Assembly: GCF_000948985.2 (NCBI RefSeq)
Contig: NZ_CP059734.1
Span: forward strand, 62,001 to 126,000
Reading direction: 5' to 3'
DNA from: Thalassomonas viridans
GTDB lineage: Bacteria; Pseudomonadota; Gammaproteobacteria; Enterobacterales; Alteromonadaceae
DNA: 64,000 nucleotides
Below, in pieces: positions 52,586 through 62,092 of the stretch; position 1 is the first letter of the stretch; every line of letters starts with the position of its first letter. The translations under genes and the position numbers were made by a program. The notes below the pieces were generated by a model, which saw nothing but the letters and a program-made list of their open reading frames with translations, ran no database searches and was not told the origin of the DNA.

Positions 52586-54157
52586 ATGTCGGACAATATG
52601 AATATTCGTTTTGCCGTGGAGCAATCCCTGAATATTGACAAGCTTGCCAGGTATCAGTCCTGTATCCGGGCGGCGGTAGATGAAGGGGTGTTGCTCGACA
52701 CCCCGGGGTTTTCCGGTGCGCCGAAAGACAAAAAAGCCCTGTCGCCACAATTCCGTCCCCTGCTTTGCAGCCGGCTTTACCGCCTGGGTTATCTGGATCA
52801 GCAGGATGCCGATGACATCAGTCACGGAAAGCTGATTAAGGCAATCAAACAGCTGCAAAAAGAAGCCGGTTTAAAAACCGACGGCTGGATCGGCGAAGTC
52901 ACCTGGCAGGCGCTACAGCAGTTGTTTACCTTTGAAGAGCCAAGCCAGCTTGAACTTTGGTACCGGGGCGCGCAGCCTTCCTTGTTTTTAAGGCGGGCGG
53001 TAAACCTCAGGCTGATGGTGCTGGGCATTTCCCGTCACCGCTCGCAGGCGGATGATGATGATTTTACCTCCGACCTTGCCAGGTTCGGGGAAATCCTGAG
53101 CCATCTGAAGGTGAAAATCGACAACAGCAACCGGGAGATACAGCAAAAACAGTTGCTGGATTACTTGTTCGACATCGACAAACAAACCGGGCACCTGGGG
53201 TCGTTATCGCCCGATTATATCCGGGCGCTGGCCGCCAAGTACCAAAAGGCGGGCAACCAGTCGCTGCTGTCTTATTTCGGCGGCTTATTGCGGGCGGAAC
53301 TCTGGTTGAGCGGTTACCGGGATGCGGCATTAAACCGGCGCATTCTTCGAAGAAAGCAAAGGCATACGTCAGGTACAAGGCGTATCCGGTTCAGCAGTGA
53401 GCTGAACGATGCCATTAAAGTTTTCTGGCAGGATCTTAACCACAAACAGCTCACCCGGCTCGACTTTGACGAAAGCAAAAGTGATGTTGAGCGTTTTATT
53501 ATCAGCATGCAGTTTCTCGCCCAGGGGGTGGAAGCGGCCAACGCCGGGGATATCACCAAAGAAAAAATCACCCGGGATCTCAGGGAAAAATCCCATGACC
53601 CGCAATATAGCGAACATATTACCGAGCAGTGGCAGTCGGTGGGCTGGTTCAGCTGGATTTTTGACGGCCTGAAACGCATCTGGTATGCCATTAAAAACCT
53701 GTTAAGCGATATCTTGGAAACCGCCAAATGCCTGATCCGCGGCATGAAGCAAGTGATCTGCAACGGCCTGTTTTATCTACAAAGAGCCTTTTACGTGCTT
53801 GAACAGGGTCTGGAGTTCCTGCTGTGTAAAACCGTGCCCGGCTCAAGCGAATATTTGCATATGGAGCGGGATCATGACTTTGACTATCAGGTGTTTATCG
53901 CAAAGCAGGTTACCCGTGAGCATGTGTCATTGTTTGCTAAAACGGTGGCCCATAAACGCCTGATGACACGTGCCGCCCTACGGGTGTTTGAGATAGTGAC
54001 CCGGGCGATAGATATGGCCCTGTCGCTGTTTAAGCTCAGTAATCCCATTGGCTGGTGGAAGCTGATCCAGTCGCTGATCAATATCAACGAGCTTTTTGAT
54101 GAGCAGGACAAGCAAATTCTTACCCGCGCTTTTGACCCGGAGCTGGCGCAGCTTTAA
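52586..54157 (+). CDS. Large unknown protein with peptidoglycan-binding-like domain
   Basis: The 523 residues contain one PG_binding_1-like module at about 58-110 (LLCSRLYRLGYLDQQDADDI, SHGKLIKAIKQLQKEAGLKT, DGWIGEVTWQALQQL). The rest is helical and not recognised, with basic stretches (NRRILRRKQRHTSGTRRIRF) and an amphipathic region around WSWIFDGLKRIWYAIKNLLS-like text. No signal peptide is visible, so the wall-binding module may be used in another way. It precedes lodA-like and lodB-like genes by 246 bp and may be part of the same accessory island. Confidence 0.6.
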   Translation: MSDNMNIRFAVEQSLNIDKLARYQSCIRAAVDEGVLLDTPGFSGAPKDKKALSPQFRPLLCSRLYRLGYLDQQDADDISHGKLIKAIKQLQKEAGLKTDGWIGEVTWQALQQLFTFEEPSQLELWYRGAQPSLFLRRAVNLRLMVLGISRHRSQADDDDFTSDLARFGEILSHLKVKIDNSNREIQQKQLLDYLFDIDKQTGHLGSLSPDYIRALAAKYQKAGNQSLLSYFGGLLRAELWLSGYRDAALNRRILRRKQRHTSGTRRIRFSSELNDAIKVFWQDLNHKQLTRLDFDESKSDVERFIISMQFLAQGVEAANAGDITKEKITRDLREKSHDPQYSEHITEQWQSVGWFSWIFDGLKRIWYAIKNLLSDILETAKCLIRGMKQVICNGLFYLQRAFYVLEQGLEFLLCKTVPGSSEYLHMERDHDFDYQVFIAKQVTREHVSLFAKTVAHKRLMTRAALRVFEIVTRAIDMALSLFKLSNPIGWWKLIQSLININELFDEQDKQILTRAFDPELAQL

Positions 54158-54403
54158 GGCCTGCCTCAATAACCAGAAACCGCCGGTTCCGGCATTTATT
54201 TTGGCTGTTAAAGGAAAAACAGCCAACTGCGGTGTAATAACAGGTAATATTTTTAAATACCGCAAATGGTATGATATTTAACCGGTTCTGATGATAGCGG
54301 CGGGGGAAATGTTGACCATTTTCAGTGTAAACGGCTGTGTCTGCGGCGTGCCGCTTTGGCTGCCCGGACATTCAACGGTGACTAAAATGTAAAGGAAGAC
54401 AAG

Positions 54404-56632
54404 ATGAGCAAGCCAGGAAAACGTTATTATATCTATCCCGCCATAGGTATCGCCCGGGTCGGCAACAGTGAAAGCGAATACCTGATTTCCCCGGACGTGA
54501 TCAACCAGCCCTTTGATGCCGGACAGAACTACAAGGACAATCAGGGCCGGGTTAAACGCCAGGCGGCCAGGTTCCGTATCTATGCCATGGACGATAACGG
54601 CAAGGTGCTGGAAGAGGTAGTGTGCAGTGACAAGGTGCAAATAGAATGGAGCGTGCACCTGGCCAACCGCAAGGCCATCAATTACCAGTTCAAAAATGCC
54701 ATGGATCTTGACGACCTGCCTTTGGACAGGAAAAAGCTGGACCCGGAACTGGATAAGTTGCCCGCCGAGTTAAGAAGCCTGTTCACAGATCCCGGTAACC
54801 TGGCCATGGACTGCAATCTGCGCAACCCGGATATCACAGACCTGGAAGATCGCAGGCAACTGCTGCTGTTGGATCCCGGCAAGCGCAAAATCAAGGGCAT
54901 TTCACGCAACCAGGGCAATGCGCAAAAAAAAGAAGATTTCACCTTTGACAGCGCCAAATTTTACCAGGGCACCCGCCATCAGCAAGACGTGTATTTAGGC
55001 GAGTTGCAGACCGATGAAAAGGGACGCCTGCTGGTGCTGGGGGGACGCGGAAAATCCGCCAGTTTTGACGGCCAGCCTGCGGTTACCTTTGCCAACAATA
55101 ACGGCTGGCATGATGATGTTGCCGATGGCACCGTCAGGGCCAAAGTGATTATTGACGGCGAGAAATTCGAAGCCGAGCCCGCCATGGTGGCGATAACGCC
55201 GCCTAATTTTGCCCCCGGCATCGAAGGCACGGTTACCCTGCTGGATGTGGTGGAAGATCTGTTTGAAAAACAGGGCTTGCTCAAGCCGGTAGAGCAGGTT
55301 TCTTTTTATCGCGACATCTATCCGATATTTAAAAGCCTGGTGGACAACCAGGCGGTGAATTCCGGTTTCTATTTCCTTTTCGGCGAAAATGCCCCGGGCA
55401 ACTTTACCGCCGGGCAGTTAAGAGAAAAAATTTCCGACAACAGCAGCGACAGCCTGGCGCTGCGCCGTTATCTGTTTAACCAGTTCCGGCCATCTGTGAC
55501 CCAGGCCAAGATCAGGCGTATTCAGGCCCTGGCCGACATTTACCAGCAGCACCAGGTTAAAAGCCCCGGCTTGTCCCTGCAGGTGGGAGAAATTGCCCGC
55601 CAGGCGATATCCGCCAGCCAGGAAGCGGTGGAAGCGGATCAGCTGCCGCCCTTTTACGGCGATGCCTACGCCGATTTTACCGATAATCCGCTGGCAAATC
55701 TCAGCCTGACCGACCGCCAATATGAGAATTTAAGGCGCTGGTCGGAAGGTGATTTTATTTGTGATGCACACGAGCCAGAAATAAATTGCCTGGAGGATGT
55801 GCCGCTGCAGGAGCAGCCCCGCGCCTTAACCCGGGGCCACCTGGCCCAATGCCTGGGAGGCCCCTTTCATCCCGGCATAGAGCTGACCTGGTTCCTGCGC
55901 CGCATCAGCATGTGGAACACGGAAGATCCCCTGGATAAGATGCGTTTGAATATTTTGCCAAAAGACCAGCAGGTGCAGGATTATTTTGGTCCGGTATTAA
56001 CGCCGGATATCGCGTTGGCGCAGATGTTTAATGCCAGCGGTCCCGGCACCCTGACCCGCTTTATGGGAGTGCCCTGGCAAACGGATGAGGCCAGCTGCCG
56101 TTCGGGGCAGGATTATGACCCCGCTTATTATCTGCCCCTGGCCAGCTTCTGGTCGGCCCGGGTGCCGAATCAGGTGTTGAGCCAGCGCAGCTTTGACCGC
56201 CTCAAGGATGATAACCTGCCGCCGTTGCAGCGTTTAAAGCATTTAAATTACCGTCAGGACTGGCTGCGCTTTTTTAATTCAACCGTCTATCAGACCCAGA
56301 TCAACGGTATGGTCAGTGACTGGAGCAAAATCGGCATTGTTAAAGAGCAAAAGCTGGATCCGCCGTTAAAGCTTGGCGAGTATGAATTAAGCTCTCTTTG
56401 GGTTGAATCTGAGGTGAATAAAAAGTTCACTGTCAACGACCCCAGCTACCGCCAGCTATTACGCATGGAAAGCCTGGCCAATGCGGCCGGCGAGGTAAGT
56501 GCGCCGGATGGAAATGCCGAGTTTTTAGCGAATTTACGCGAACTTGAGCGCGATGACTGTGACTTTGCCGCCAATACCGAGCCCGAGCGGCCGACCTTTA
56601 CCCGCCGCCAGCTGTTTGGTGGCAAAGATTGA
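54404..56632 (+). CDS. LodA/GoxA-like quinoprotein amino-acid oxidase
   Basis: The 742-residue protein belongs to the LodA family, which oxidises amino acids (lysine epsilon-amine or glycine) and releases hydrogen peroxide and ammonia. The start RYYIYPAIGIARVGNSESEY is the family hallmark. The cysteine-tryptophylquinone partners are probably C483 (HLAQCLGGPFHPGIELTWFL) and W558 (FMGVPWQTDEASCRSGQDY), in the expected order. Family members are exported without a classical signal and are antimicrobial in biofilms. AAGGAAG precedes the ATG. The flavoprotein needed for cofactor maturation is encoded next. Confidence 0.92.
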   Translation: MSKPGKRYYIYPAIGIARVGNSESEYLISPDVINQPFDAGQNYKDNQGRVKRQAARFRIYAMDDNGKVLEEVVCSDKVQIEWSVHLANRKAINYQFKNAMDLDDLPLDRKKLDPELDKLPAELRSLFTDPGNLAMDCNLRNPDITDLEDRRQLLLLDPGKRKIKGISRNQGNAQKKEDFTFDSAKFYQGTRHQQDVYLGELQTDEKGRLLVLGGRGKSASFDGQPAVTFANNNGWHDDVADGTVRAKVIIDGEKFEAEPAMVAITPPNFAPGIEGTVTLLDVVEDLFEKQGLLKPVEQVSFYRDIYPIFKSLVDNQAVNSGFYFLFGENAPGNFTAGQLREKISDNSSDSLALRRYLFNQFRPSVTQAKIRRIQALADIYQQHQVKSPGLSLQVGEIARQAISASQEAVEADQLPPFYGDAYADFTDNPLANLSLTDRQYENLRRWSEGDFICDAHEPEINCLEDVPLQEQPRALTRGHLAQCLGGPFHPGIELTWFLRRISMWNTEDPLDKMRLNILPKDQQVQDYFGPVLTPDIALAQMFNASGPGTLTRFMGVPWQTDEASCRSGQDYDPAYYLPLASFWSARVPNQVLSQRSFDRLKDDNLPPLQRLKHLNYRQDWLRFFNSTVYQTQINGMVSDWSKIGIVKEQKLDPPLKLGEYELSSLWVESEVNKKFTVNDPSYRQLLRMESLANAAGEVSAPDGNAEFLANLRELERDDCDFAANTEPERPTFTRRQLFGGKD

Positions 56633-57771
56633 TGCCTTCCTATGACGTCATTGTTGTCGGCGCCGGGGTTGCGGGTATGGCGGCAGCGTCTGCCCTGGCC
56701 CGTCAGGGGTTGCACATTGCCGTTATAGACAAAGGTTTGCCTGATGTGCTGAAAACCGGGGAGTGCCTGATGGCGGATGCCCTGAAAATAATGGCGCGTT
56801 TGGGGCTCAGTGAAGATTTTCTGGCAGCGGAGCACAGATCATTGCAGGCTTATGATGTGACCTGGGGGCAAGTCCCCGGTTATCAGCGCCATCTGCTCGG
56901 CAGTGCATCGGGCACAGGCTGGATCGTTAACCGCCGTCATTTTGATGCCATGTTGCTTGAGCATTGCCGCCGGCACAAGGTGGCAGTGTTCTGGCAAAAT
57001 TCGCTGCAAAAGATTGAAAAAAACGCCGCCGGTTACTGGCAGTTACAGCTTAAAGGGCAGCAGCCAATATGCCTCAGTGCCAGGTTTGTGCTCGATGCCA
57101 GCGGCCGTGCCCGGGCATTTGTCCGGCAATTGGGTATTGCCAGCCGCCGTCTGGATAAAATGGTGGCCACAAGCTGCCATATTCACAGCGTCAGCGAGTT
57201 GTCGGCATCTGTTGCCAGCATCGCCAGCGATCATCAGGGCTGGTGGTATTATGCTAAATATTCCGCTACCCGGGGCAGTTTATGTTATTTTTCTGACGGC
57301 GACCTGCCCCTGCCTGACGGCCCGAAAAGCTTAGTGGCCCGGGCCAGCGAGCAAAGTCTGCTGGCGCCGCTGCTGGCCGATGCCAGACCGATGACAGCCA
57401 CCTTTAAGCGCTGCGCTGCCTATTCCTCGGTGTTAAAGTCTTGCGTTGGAGACAATTGGCTGGCTTTGGGGGATGCTGCTGCAAGCTTTGATCCCCTGTC
57501 TTCCTACGGTATGACTTCCGCCTTATCGGGGGCTTTTTATGCCAGCCAGGCACTGGTGCGCCATTTCAATAACCAGCCCAAGTACCTGCAAACCTACCAG
57601 CAGCTGATACAGCAAAATTTTTTAACTTACCTGGAGACGCGTTTGCAGGAATATGAAAAAGTGTCCGGGTATGACAGTCCTTTTTGGCAACGACGCCGGC
57701 AAGAGGCCGCAGCCGGAGTTGTTCCTCGTGCGGAGGAAAGCGATGGCCGCCATTCGCTTTTGGGCCATTGA
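56632..57771 (+). CDS. LodB-like FAD oxidoreductase (quinone cofactor maturation)
   Basis: The 379-residue flavoprotein starts DVIVVGAGVAGMAAASALAR and continues with WIVNRRHFDAMLLEHCRRHK, VLDASGRARAFVRQLG and LALGDAAASFDPLSSYGMTS. The fold is that of tryptophan-halogenase-like monooxygenases. LodB is required to form the cysteine-tryptophylquinone of LodA, so this is its dedicated partner. The ATG at 56632 overlaps the lodA stop by one base (TGATG) and is preferred over a TTG one codon earlier. Confidence 0.9.
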   Translation: MPSYDVIVVGAGVAGMAAASALARQGLHIAVIDKGLPDVLKTGECLMADALKIMARLGLSEDFLAAEHRSLQAYDVTWGQVPGYQRHLLGSASGTGWIVNRRHFDAMLLEHCRRHKVAVFWQNSLQKIEKNAAGYWQLQLKGQQPICLSARFVLDASGRARAFVRQLGIASRRLDKMVATSCHIHSVSELSASVASIASDHQGWWYYAKYSATRGSLCYFSDGDLPLPDGPKSLVARASEQSLLAPLLADARPMTATFKRCAAYSSVLKSCVGDNWLALGDAAASFDPLSSYGMTSALSGAFYASQALVRHFNNQPKYLQTYQQLIQQNFLTYLETRLQEYEKVSGYDSPFWQRRRQEAAAGVVPRAEESDGRHSLLGH

Positions 57772-57833
57772 TCTTGTATATATTAAAGACAGCAATCTGG
57801 AATTACCGTCTGATATTTAATGCTTAAGCCAAT

Positions 57834-58967
57834 ATGCAAAAAGTGATCAGCCTGCTATCCCCGGTCATATCAATAAGTTGTTTGTGCTTATTACTCCCCC
57901 CTTTTACCTTGGCGGCGGCAGAAATCAGGCTGGGCATGTCTACGGCCCTGACGGGACCGACTAAAAACCTGGGGCAGCAGGTGAGACAGGGGGCACAAGC
58001 TTATTTTAACCAATACAACCAAAGTGAAAAGGGACAGAAAAACCCCATTTCCCTGATCAGTTACGATGACGGCTACGAGCCCAGAAACACCGTGATAAAC
58101 ACCATAAAACTGATAGAGGACGATAAGGTTTTTGCCTTGTTCGGCTATGTCGGCACCCCGACTTCAAAAGCCATTATGCCGCTGCTGGAAGATCACCGTA
58201 TTATTTATTTTTCCCCTTATACAGGAGCCGATTTTCTCCGTTCTCCCATCAAGAAAAATATCTTTAACATCCGGGCCAGTTATTACACCGAGGCGGAAAC
58301 CCAGGTGGAGTATTTTATCGACCAGCTTAATTTATCCAAAGCGGCGTTATTTATCCAGGCGGACGCCTTCGGCCTGGCGGCAAGCAAAGGTTTTAAAAAT
58401 GCCTTAAGCGCCAGGGGCATTACCGCCATAGAGCAGGTCAGGTATAAACGTAATACTTCGGAGATAGAAATTGCCACCGAGCGCCTTAAACAGCTTAACC
58501 CCGAGGTGATTTTTTGTGTCGGCACCTATGAGCCCATTGCTAAATTAATCAATGAGTTGAGATCTGCTAATATCAACAGCCATATCGTGATGTTATCTTT
58601 TGTCGGCGCCCAGTCGCTGATAAAACGCCTGAAATACTTCAGCAATGTTTATGTAACCCTGGTGATGCAGGACCCCCATGCCTCTCCTTTGCCTATTATC
58701 AAGGATTACCGCAAAGCCATGGCCGGTGAGCCCTTAAGCCATGAATCGCTGGAAGGCTATATTGATGCTGCGGTATTTGTGGCCATTATTAACAGCATCA
58801 AGGGGGAGATTACCTATGATTCTTTTATCAAACACGCCGAGCAGTTGCGCATGAACCTGGGGGGACTGCCGATCTACTTTTCGGAATATGATCACCAGGG
58901 GCTGAATAAAGCCTACCTGAATCAAATTACGGCAAAAGGGCTTTTACCCGTTACCGGCAGTCGCTAA
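57834..58967 (+). CDS. Periplasmic branched-chain amino-acid-type binding protein
   Basis: The 377-residue protein has a signal peptide (ISCLCLLLPPFTLAAAE) and the Leu/Ile/Val-binding fold (IRLGMSTALTGPTKNLGQQV, RQGAQAYFNQYNQ, LFGYVGTPTSKAIMPLLEDH, YTEAETQVEYFIDQLN). No ABC permease or ATPase accompanies it. Solitary proteins of this type often serve as sensing or capture proteins. Nearness to the LodA/LodB pair hints at amino-acid binding, but it has its own spacing of 62 bp and a weak ribosome site. Confidence 0.88.
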   Translation: MQKVISLLSPVISISCLCLLLPPFTLAAAEIRLGMSTALTGPTKNLGQQVRQGAQAYFNQYNQSEKGQKNPISLISYDDGYEPRNTVINTIKLIEDDKVFALFGYVGTPTSKAIMPLLEDHRIIYFSPYTGADFLRSPIKKNIFNIRASYYTEAETQVEYFIDQLNLSKAALFIQADAFGLAASKGFKNALSARGITAIEQVRYKRNTSEIEIATERLKQLNPEVIFCVGTYEPIAKLINELRSANINSHIVMLSFVGAQSLIKRLKYFSNVYVTLVMQDPHASPLPIIKDYRKAMAGEPLSHESLEGYIDAAVFVAIINSIKGEITYDSFIKHAEQLRMNLGGLPIYFSEYDHQGLNKAYLNQITAKGLLPVTGSR

Positions 58968-58986
58968 TGTCGCTAATATTGACGGG

Positions 58987-59328
58987 TTAACTTTTGTTGG
59001 TGGCGTGGCAGTTGAGCAGGATATAGGGTGTTAACTGGCGCCGGTGCAGGCCAAAGAAGGTTACTTCAATTTCAAACACGGAAACCTGGGTTATTTTATC
59101 CTGTTTATTAAACTGGATGACAACGGTTTCAACTCCCTTGCTTACCTGGACGGACCCGGTTGCGTCATCGAACAGGACATCTGCCTGATAACTGGCCGCA
59201 CGCCTGATAATCATGGTTTTGCTGTCGTCACAGCTAATTTTACCGGCATACAAATCCAGCTCTTGCCATTTGTTGTAACAGCTAAAGAGCAATATGGGCA
59301 ATATTAGTAGGAGTAGTTGTTTAGGCAT
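58987..59328 (-). CDS. Small putative lipoprotein
   Basis: The 113-residue protein starts with a lipoprotein-like signal (KQLLLLILPILLFSC, Cys at residue 17). The mature part is a beta-rich domain of about 95 residues with two further Cys. No family is recognised. It is convergent with the binding-protein gene, 19 bp apart. Confidence 0.6.
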   Translation of the reverse strand: MPKQLLLLILPILLFSCYNKWQELDLYAGKISCDDSKTMIIRRAASYQADVLFDDATGSVQVSKGVETVVIQFNKQDKITQVSVFEIEVTFFGLHRRQLTPYILLNCHATNKS

Positions 59329-59532
59329 GTATCTTACTAAGGGCTATAACCGGTTTCCTGAATGTTAATAACAAATGGCGTTACTCTTGTTAGCCTAGTC
59401 AGGAACATGCTAAATTGACATGTTTTTTACGTTTTTCCGTAATCATCTTTTATCTGGCCGGTGTTAAAATTGCCCTTAAACCGGTTCAGCAGTAACGGGG
59501 CAAAAATACCGATAAAATAACAAGGAATGCAA

Positions 59533-59856
59533 ATGAAGCAAGAAGTTACCATGGATCCGTTAAGAGTCGAGGCTGCGATTGTTTTGGGGTGTGTGATATG
59601 CGAAGCCATAGACGGGCTGTCACCGGAAGCGCCGGGAATACAAGAAAAACATCATATTGATGAAGCTTACAGGCAAATGGATGGCAGAGTTGATAAAGCG
59701 ACCCTTAAAGAGATTGCCCGTCTGGGTATTGATGAGTTTTTTTTCCTTGCGACCAACGGCGATGAAGAGGTGATGGCGAGACTGGGCCAGGCACTGAGAA
59801 CCTCTATTGATGAGGGGATCAAAAATAATGAATTAAAGAACCGGAGCCCGAGTTAA
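59533..59856 (+). CDS. Small soluble helical protein of unknown function
   Basis: From the ATG at 59533 (AAGGA six bases before; the 59527 ATG touches that site) the protein has 107 residues. It is acidic and helical (LRVEAAIVLGCVICEAIDGL, DKATLKEIARLGIDEFFFLA, VMARLGQALRTSIDEGI). No family is recognised. It is convergent with the SEFIR gene. Confidence 0.6.
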   Translation: MKQEVTMDPLRVEAAIVLGCVICEAIDGLSPEAPGIQEKHHIDEAYRQMDGRVDKATLKEIARLGIDEFFFLATNGDEEVMARLGQALRTSIDEGIKNNELKNRSPS

Positions 59857-59897
59857 AAAGTCGCCAAAAAGAGCTGAAATAGCAAAAACACAGGTAT

Positions 59898-59933
59898 CTT
59901 ACGGGTTTTGTTTATTTCTTCTTAGCCCGTAAG
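59898..59933. terminator. Hairpin between convergent genes
   Basis: CTTACGGG (59898-59905) and CCCGTAAG (59926-59933) with a T-rich 20-base loop, between the small helical protein gene and the SEFIR fusion gene. It probably terminates one or both transcripts. Confidence 0.5.
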
Positions 59934-59956
59934 GTATATCTCATATTGAGTATTTT

Positions 59957-61687
59957 TCACCATATCAGCTTGGTCCTGATCAGTACGCTGTCCCATTCCA
60001 CTTTATCTCCGTCACGAAACTCTATGCTTTCGACGATAGCTTTATATTCGTTGTTTATCCTATGCTCTGTTTTTAGGGCTTCGATCATACAAACAGTTTG
60101 CCCCGGTTCTATGGTGTCCCCGACTTCCACAAATGGCTTGGCTCCGGGTAAGGGCGCCAGGTAAAAGCGTCCTATCAGGGGGGAGATGATATTCACTTTC
60201 AGTGCCCGTACAGAAAGCAGTTTATCGCCATAACTGACCTTGTCTCCTTCGTTGCAACACAGGGACATGATTTCCCCTTCGGTGATGGAAATACTTAAAT
60301 TCAACGTAACGTTTTTTGCATAGACAGTGGCGATAACGGTTTGTTCGCCAAAGATATAACCCGGGTTTAACGCATTAAAGGATACGTGCCCGTCAGCGGG
60401 GGCAAATAAATTAAACCAGCCGTTATGTTTTCCCCTTACCGGCTCTACCTGTATATCGGCGACATTGGGGGATACCCGGATCTCCAGCAGGCTTTTACCG
60501 ACAAATACCGGTGTCGATTCTGTCTGGGGTTTAGTGGTAATGATGCCTTCCAGTGTAGAAACTACGGGCAAAATACCGCTATCTGAGTCTATCTGGCCTA
60601 AATTGTCGCCGATACTAATGCTATGGCCGACATCCAGTCCTTTATTTGGATGAAAGGTGCCGGAGACTTGGGCTTCTAATGCGCATACTCCCGACTTTTC
60701 ATTGGTGCGGCATTTAATGATACGTTGGCTGTCTTTTAACGAGCCGTCCAGGATCCGCCAGACAGAAGAGCGCAAATATGGGGAATACCTGAATACGCCG
60801 GCAAAGGTTTCGCCCCGGGTGACGGTATAAGGGGGATGGTAGGTATTGCTGATGGGAATATAGACTGTGGCGATTTTATCATGGGCTTCGACAAAATCGC
60901 CGTGTTTGAGGGAGTCTTTAAGCACCAGCTCGGTATGAGAAGTGATCAGTATCGGCTCCCGGGTCTGTTTTTCCACCACCATTAAAAAAGACTGCTTATC
61001 CGATATTCTTTCATCATGGGTCAGCAGTACCCGGTTTTGGTAGGTAATGTTTTCCCAGTGCCTGTCTTCGTATAGTATTTTGCTTGAAATAACCCCATAT
61101 TCGCTGATGGTGCCGCTGATGGGGGAATAAACATTGGCCTGGATATACATAGGGTAATTTATGTTATCCCCCGAGCCTAAATCTATTTTGGCGGGCGGTT
61201 TGGGGGCTTCCTGTAAGGCTTTATCTTCCAGGGGGCTGGCTGCCAGCTCGGGAATGTCCAATTCAGCCTTGCCATCCAGGTACCTTAATAAAGATTTAAA
61301 TTGTTCGTAGAGAACGAAATAGGGATAGCCCTTATACGGGATAGGTATAAACTCGATATCCTCGGAGGAAGGCAGTACGGCGATGAATTTTTTATTTTTG
61401 CACCGGTTGTCGTACAGGATTTGATTGGCTATCAACCCTTCCCAGGTTACTCCTTTAGCCTGAGATTTTCCCTCAAAGCGCAAACGGTATTCTTTTGTGC
61501 ACACCAGCAGGGTGATGTCTGAGTTTAATATCTGGTTTTGCATCCATTGCGGCCAGGGCTCTTCGGGAATAGCATACCGGTCGATCATGGCATCTATACC
61601 CTGTTGCCTTAATTTGGCGGCAAGCTTGGCGACCCAGGCCTTATGCTTATCCGATTCATGGCTATAGCTAATAAAAACTTTTTTCAT
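59957..61687 (-). CDS. SEFIR-domain protein fused to biotinyl/lipoyl-like domains
   Basis: Residues 1-150 form a SEFIR (TIR-related) domain: KKVFISYSHESDKHKAWVAK, IDAMIDRYAIPEEPWPQWMQ, QILNSDITLLVCTKEYRLRF. The remaining ~400 residues contain repeated hammerhead-like modules: VYSPISGTISEYGVIS, SGTFHPNKGLDVGHSISIGD, and NLFAPADGHVSFNALNPGYI. A C-terminal BCCP-like domain reads IISPLIGRFYLAPLPGAKPF, VEVGDTIEPGQTVCMIEALK, with K539 where biotin-carrier proteins carry EAMKM. No signal or membrane segment is seen. SEFIR domains usually signal by self-association, or cleave NAD in defence relatives. Fusion to a carrier-like array is unusual and no function is known. Confidence 0.72.
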   Translation of the reverse strand: MKKVFISYSHESDKHKAWVAKLAAKLRQQGIDAMIDRYAIPEEPWPQWMQNQILNSDITLLVCTKEYRLRFEGKSQAKGVTWEGLIANQILYDNRCKNKKFIAVLPSSEDIEFIPIPYKGYPYFVLYEQFKSLLRYLDGKAELDIPELAASPLEDKALQEAPKPPAKIDLGSGDNINYPMYIQANVYSPISGTISEYGVISSKILYEDRHWENITYQNRVLLTHDERISDKQSFLMVVEKQTREPILITSHTELVLKDSLKHGDFVEAHDKIATVYIPISNTYHPPYTVTRGETFAGVFRYSPYLRSSVWRILDGSLKDSQRIIKCRTNEKSGVCALEAQVSGTFHPNKGLDVGHSISIGDNLGQIDSDSGILPVVSTLEGIITTKPQTESTPVFVGKSLLEIRVSPNVADIQVEPVRGKHNGWFNLFAPADGHVSFNALNPGYIFGEQTVIATVYAKNVTLNLSISITEGEIMSLCCNEGDKVSYGDKLLSVRALKVNIISPLIGRFYLAPLPGAKPFVEVGDTIEPGQTVCMIEALKTEHRINNEYKAIVESIEFRDGDKVEWDSVLIRTKLIW

Positions 61688-62092
61688 CAGTGATCCATTT
61701 TTTTATTGGTTTTGCCTGCTTCAGCTAGCTTCCTTTTCCGTCAAATATATAGTACCGCCCGTAGGTTTATTAACAAGCATAAAGGTGGGGGAATTTTGAG
61801 CAGTATGTATATGAATTGGTTTCACTGCAGGAGTTTTTACGGACAAAAATTGCCGCTTTTCCTGACTTGATGCCCGGAGAGTTGACATAAAAATTTCAAT
61901 AAAGACAATGGCTAAGCGAATTCGGTATCAGTTCCGTCGGCTCCGGCACCAATTTTCCCCCGATATTCTATACTTTATATTTAATAATTTATCGAATCGG
62001 GCGTTCAATTAACTTTAAGTTTATGTTTCGACGGATTGAGTAACAAACTCAGAGTGAAGTCCTTTCATAGCTTGATAATTGGAGTAAACCCT
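61688..62092. other. Divergent intergenic region
   Basis: These 405 bp separate the SEFIR gene (minus) from the universal-stress gene (plus) and should hold both promoters. I see AT-rich stretches (around 61985-62035) but no clear paired boxes, and no hidden gene. Confidence 0.45.
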
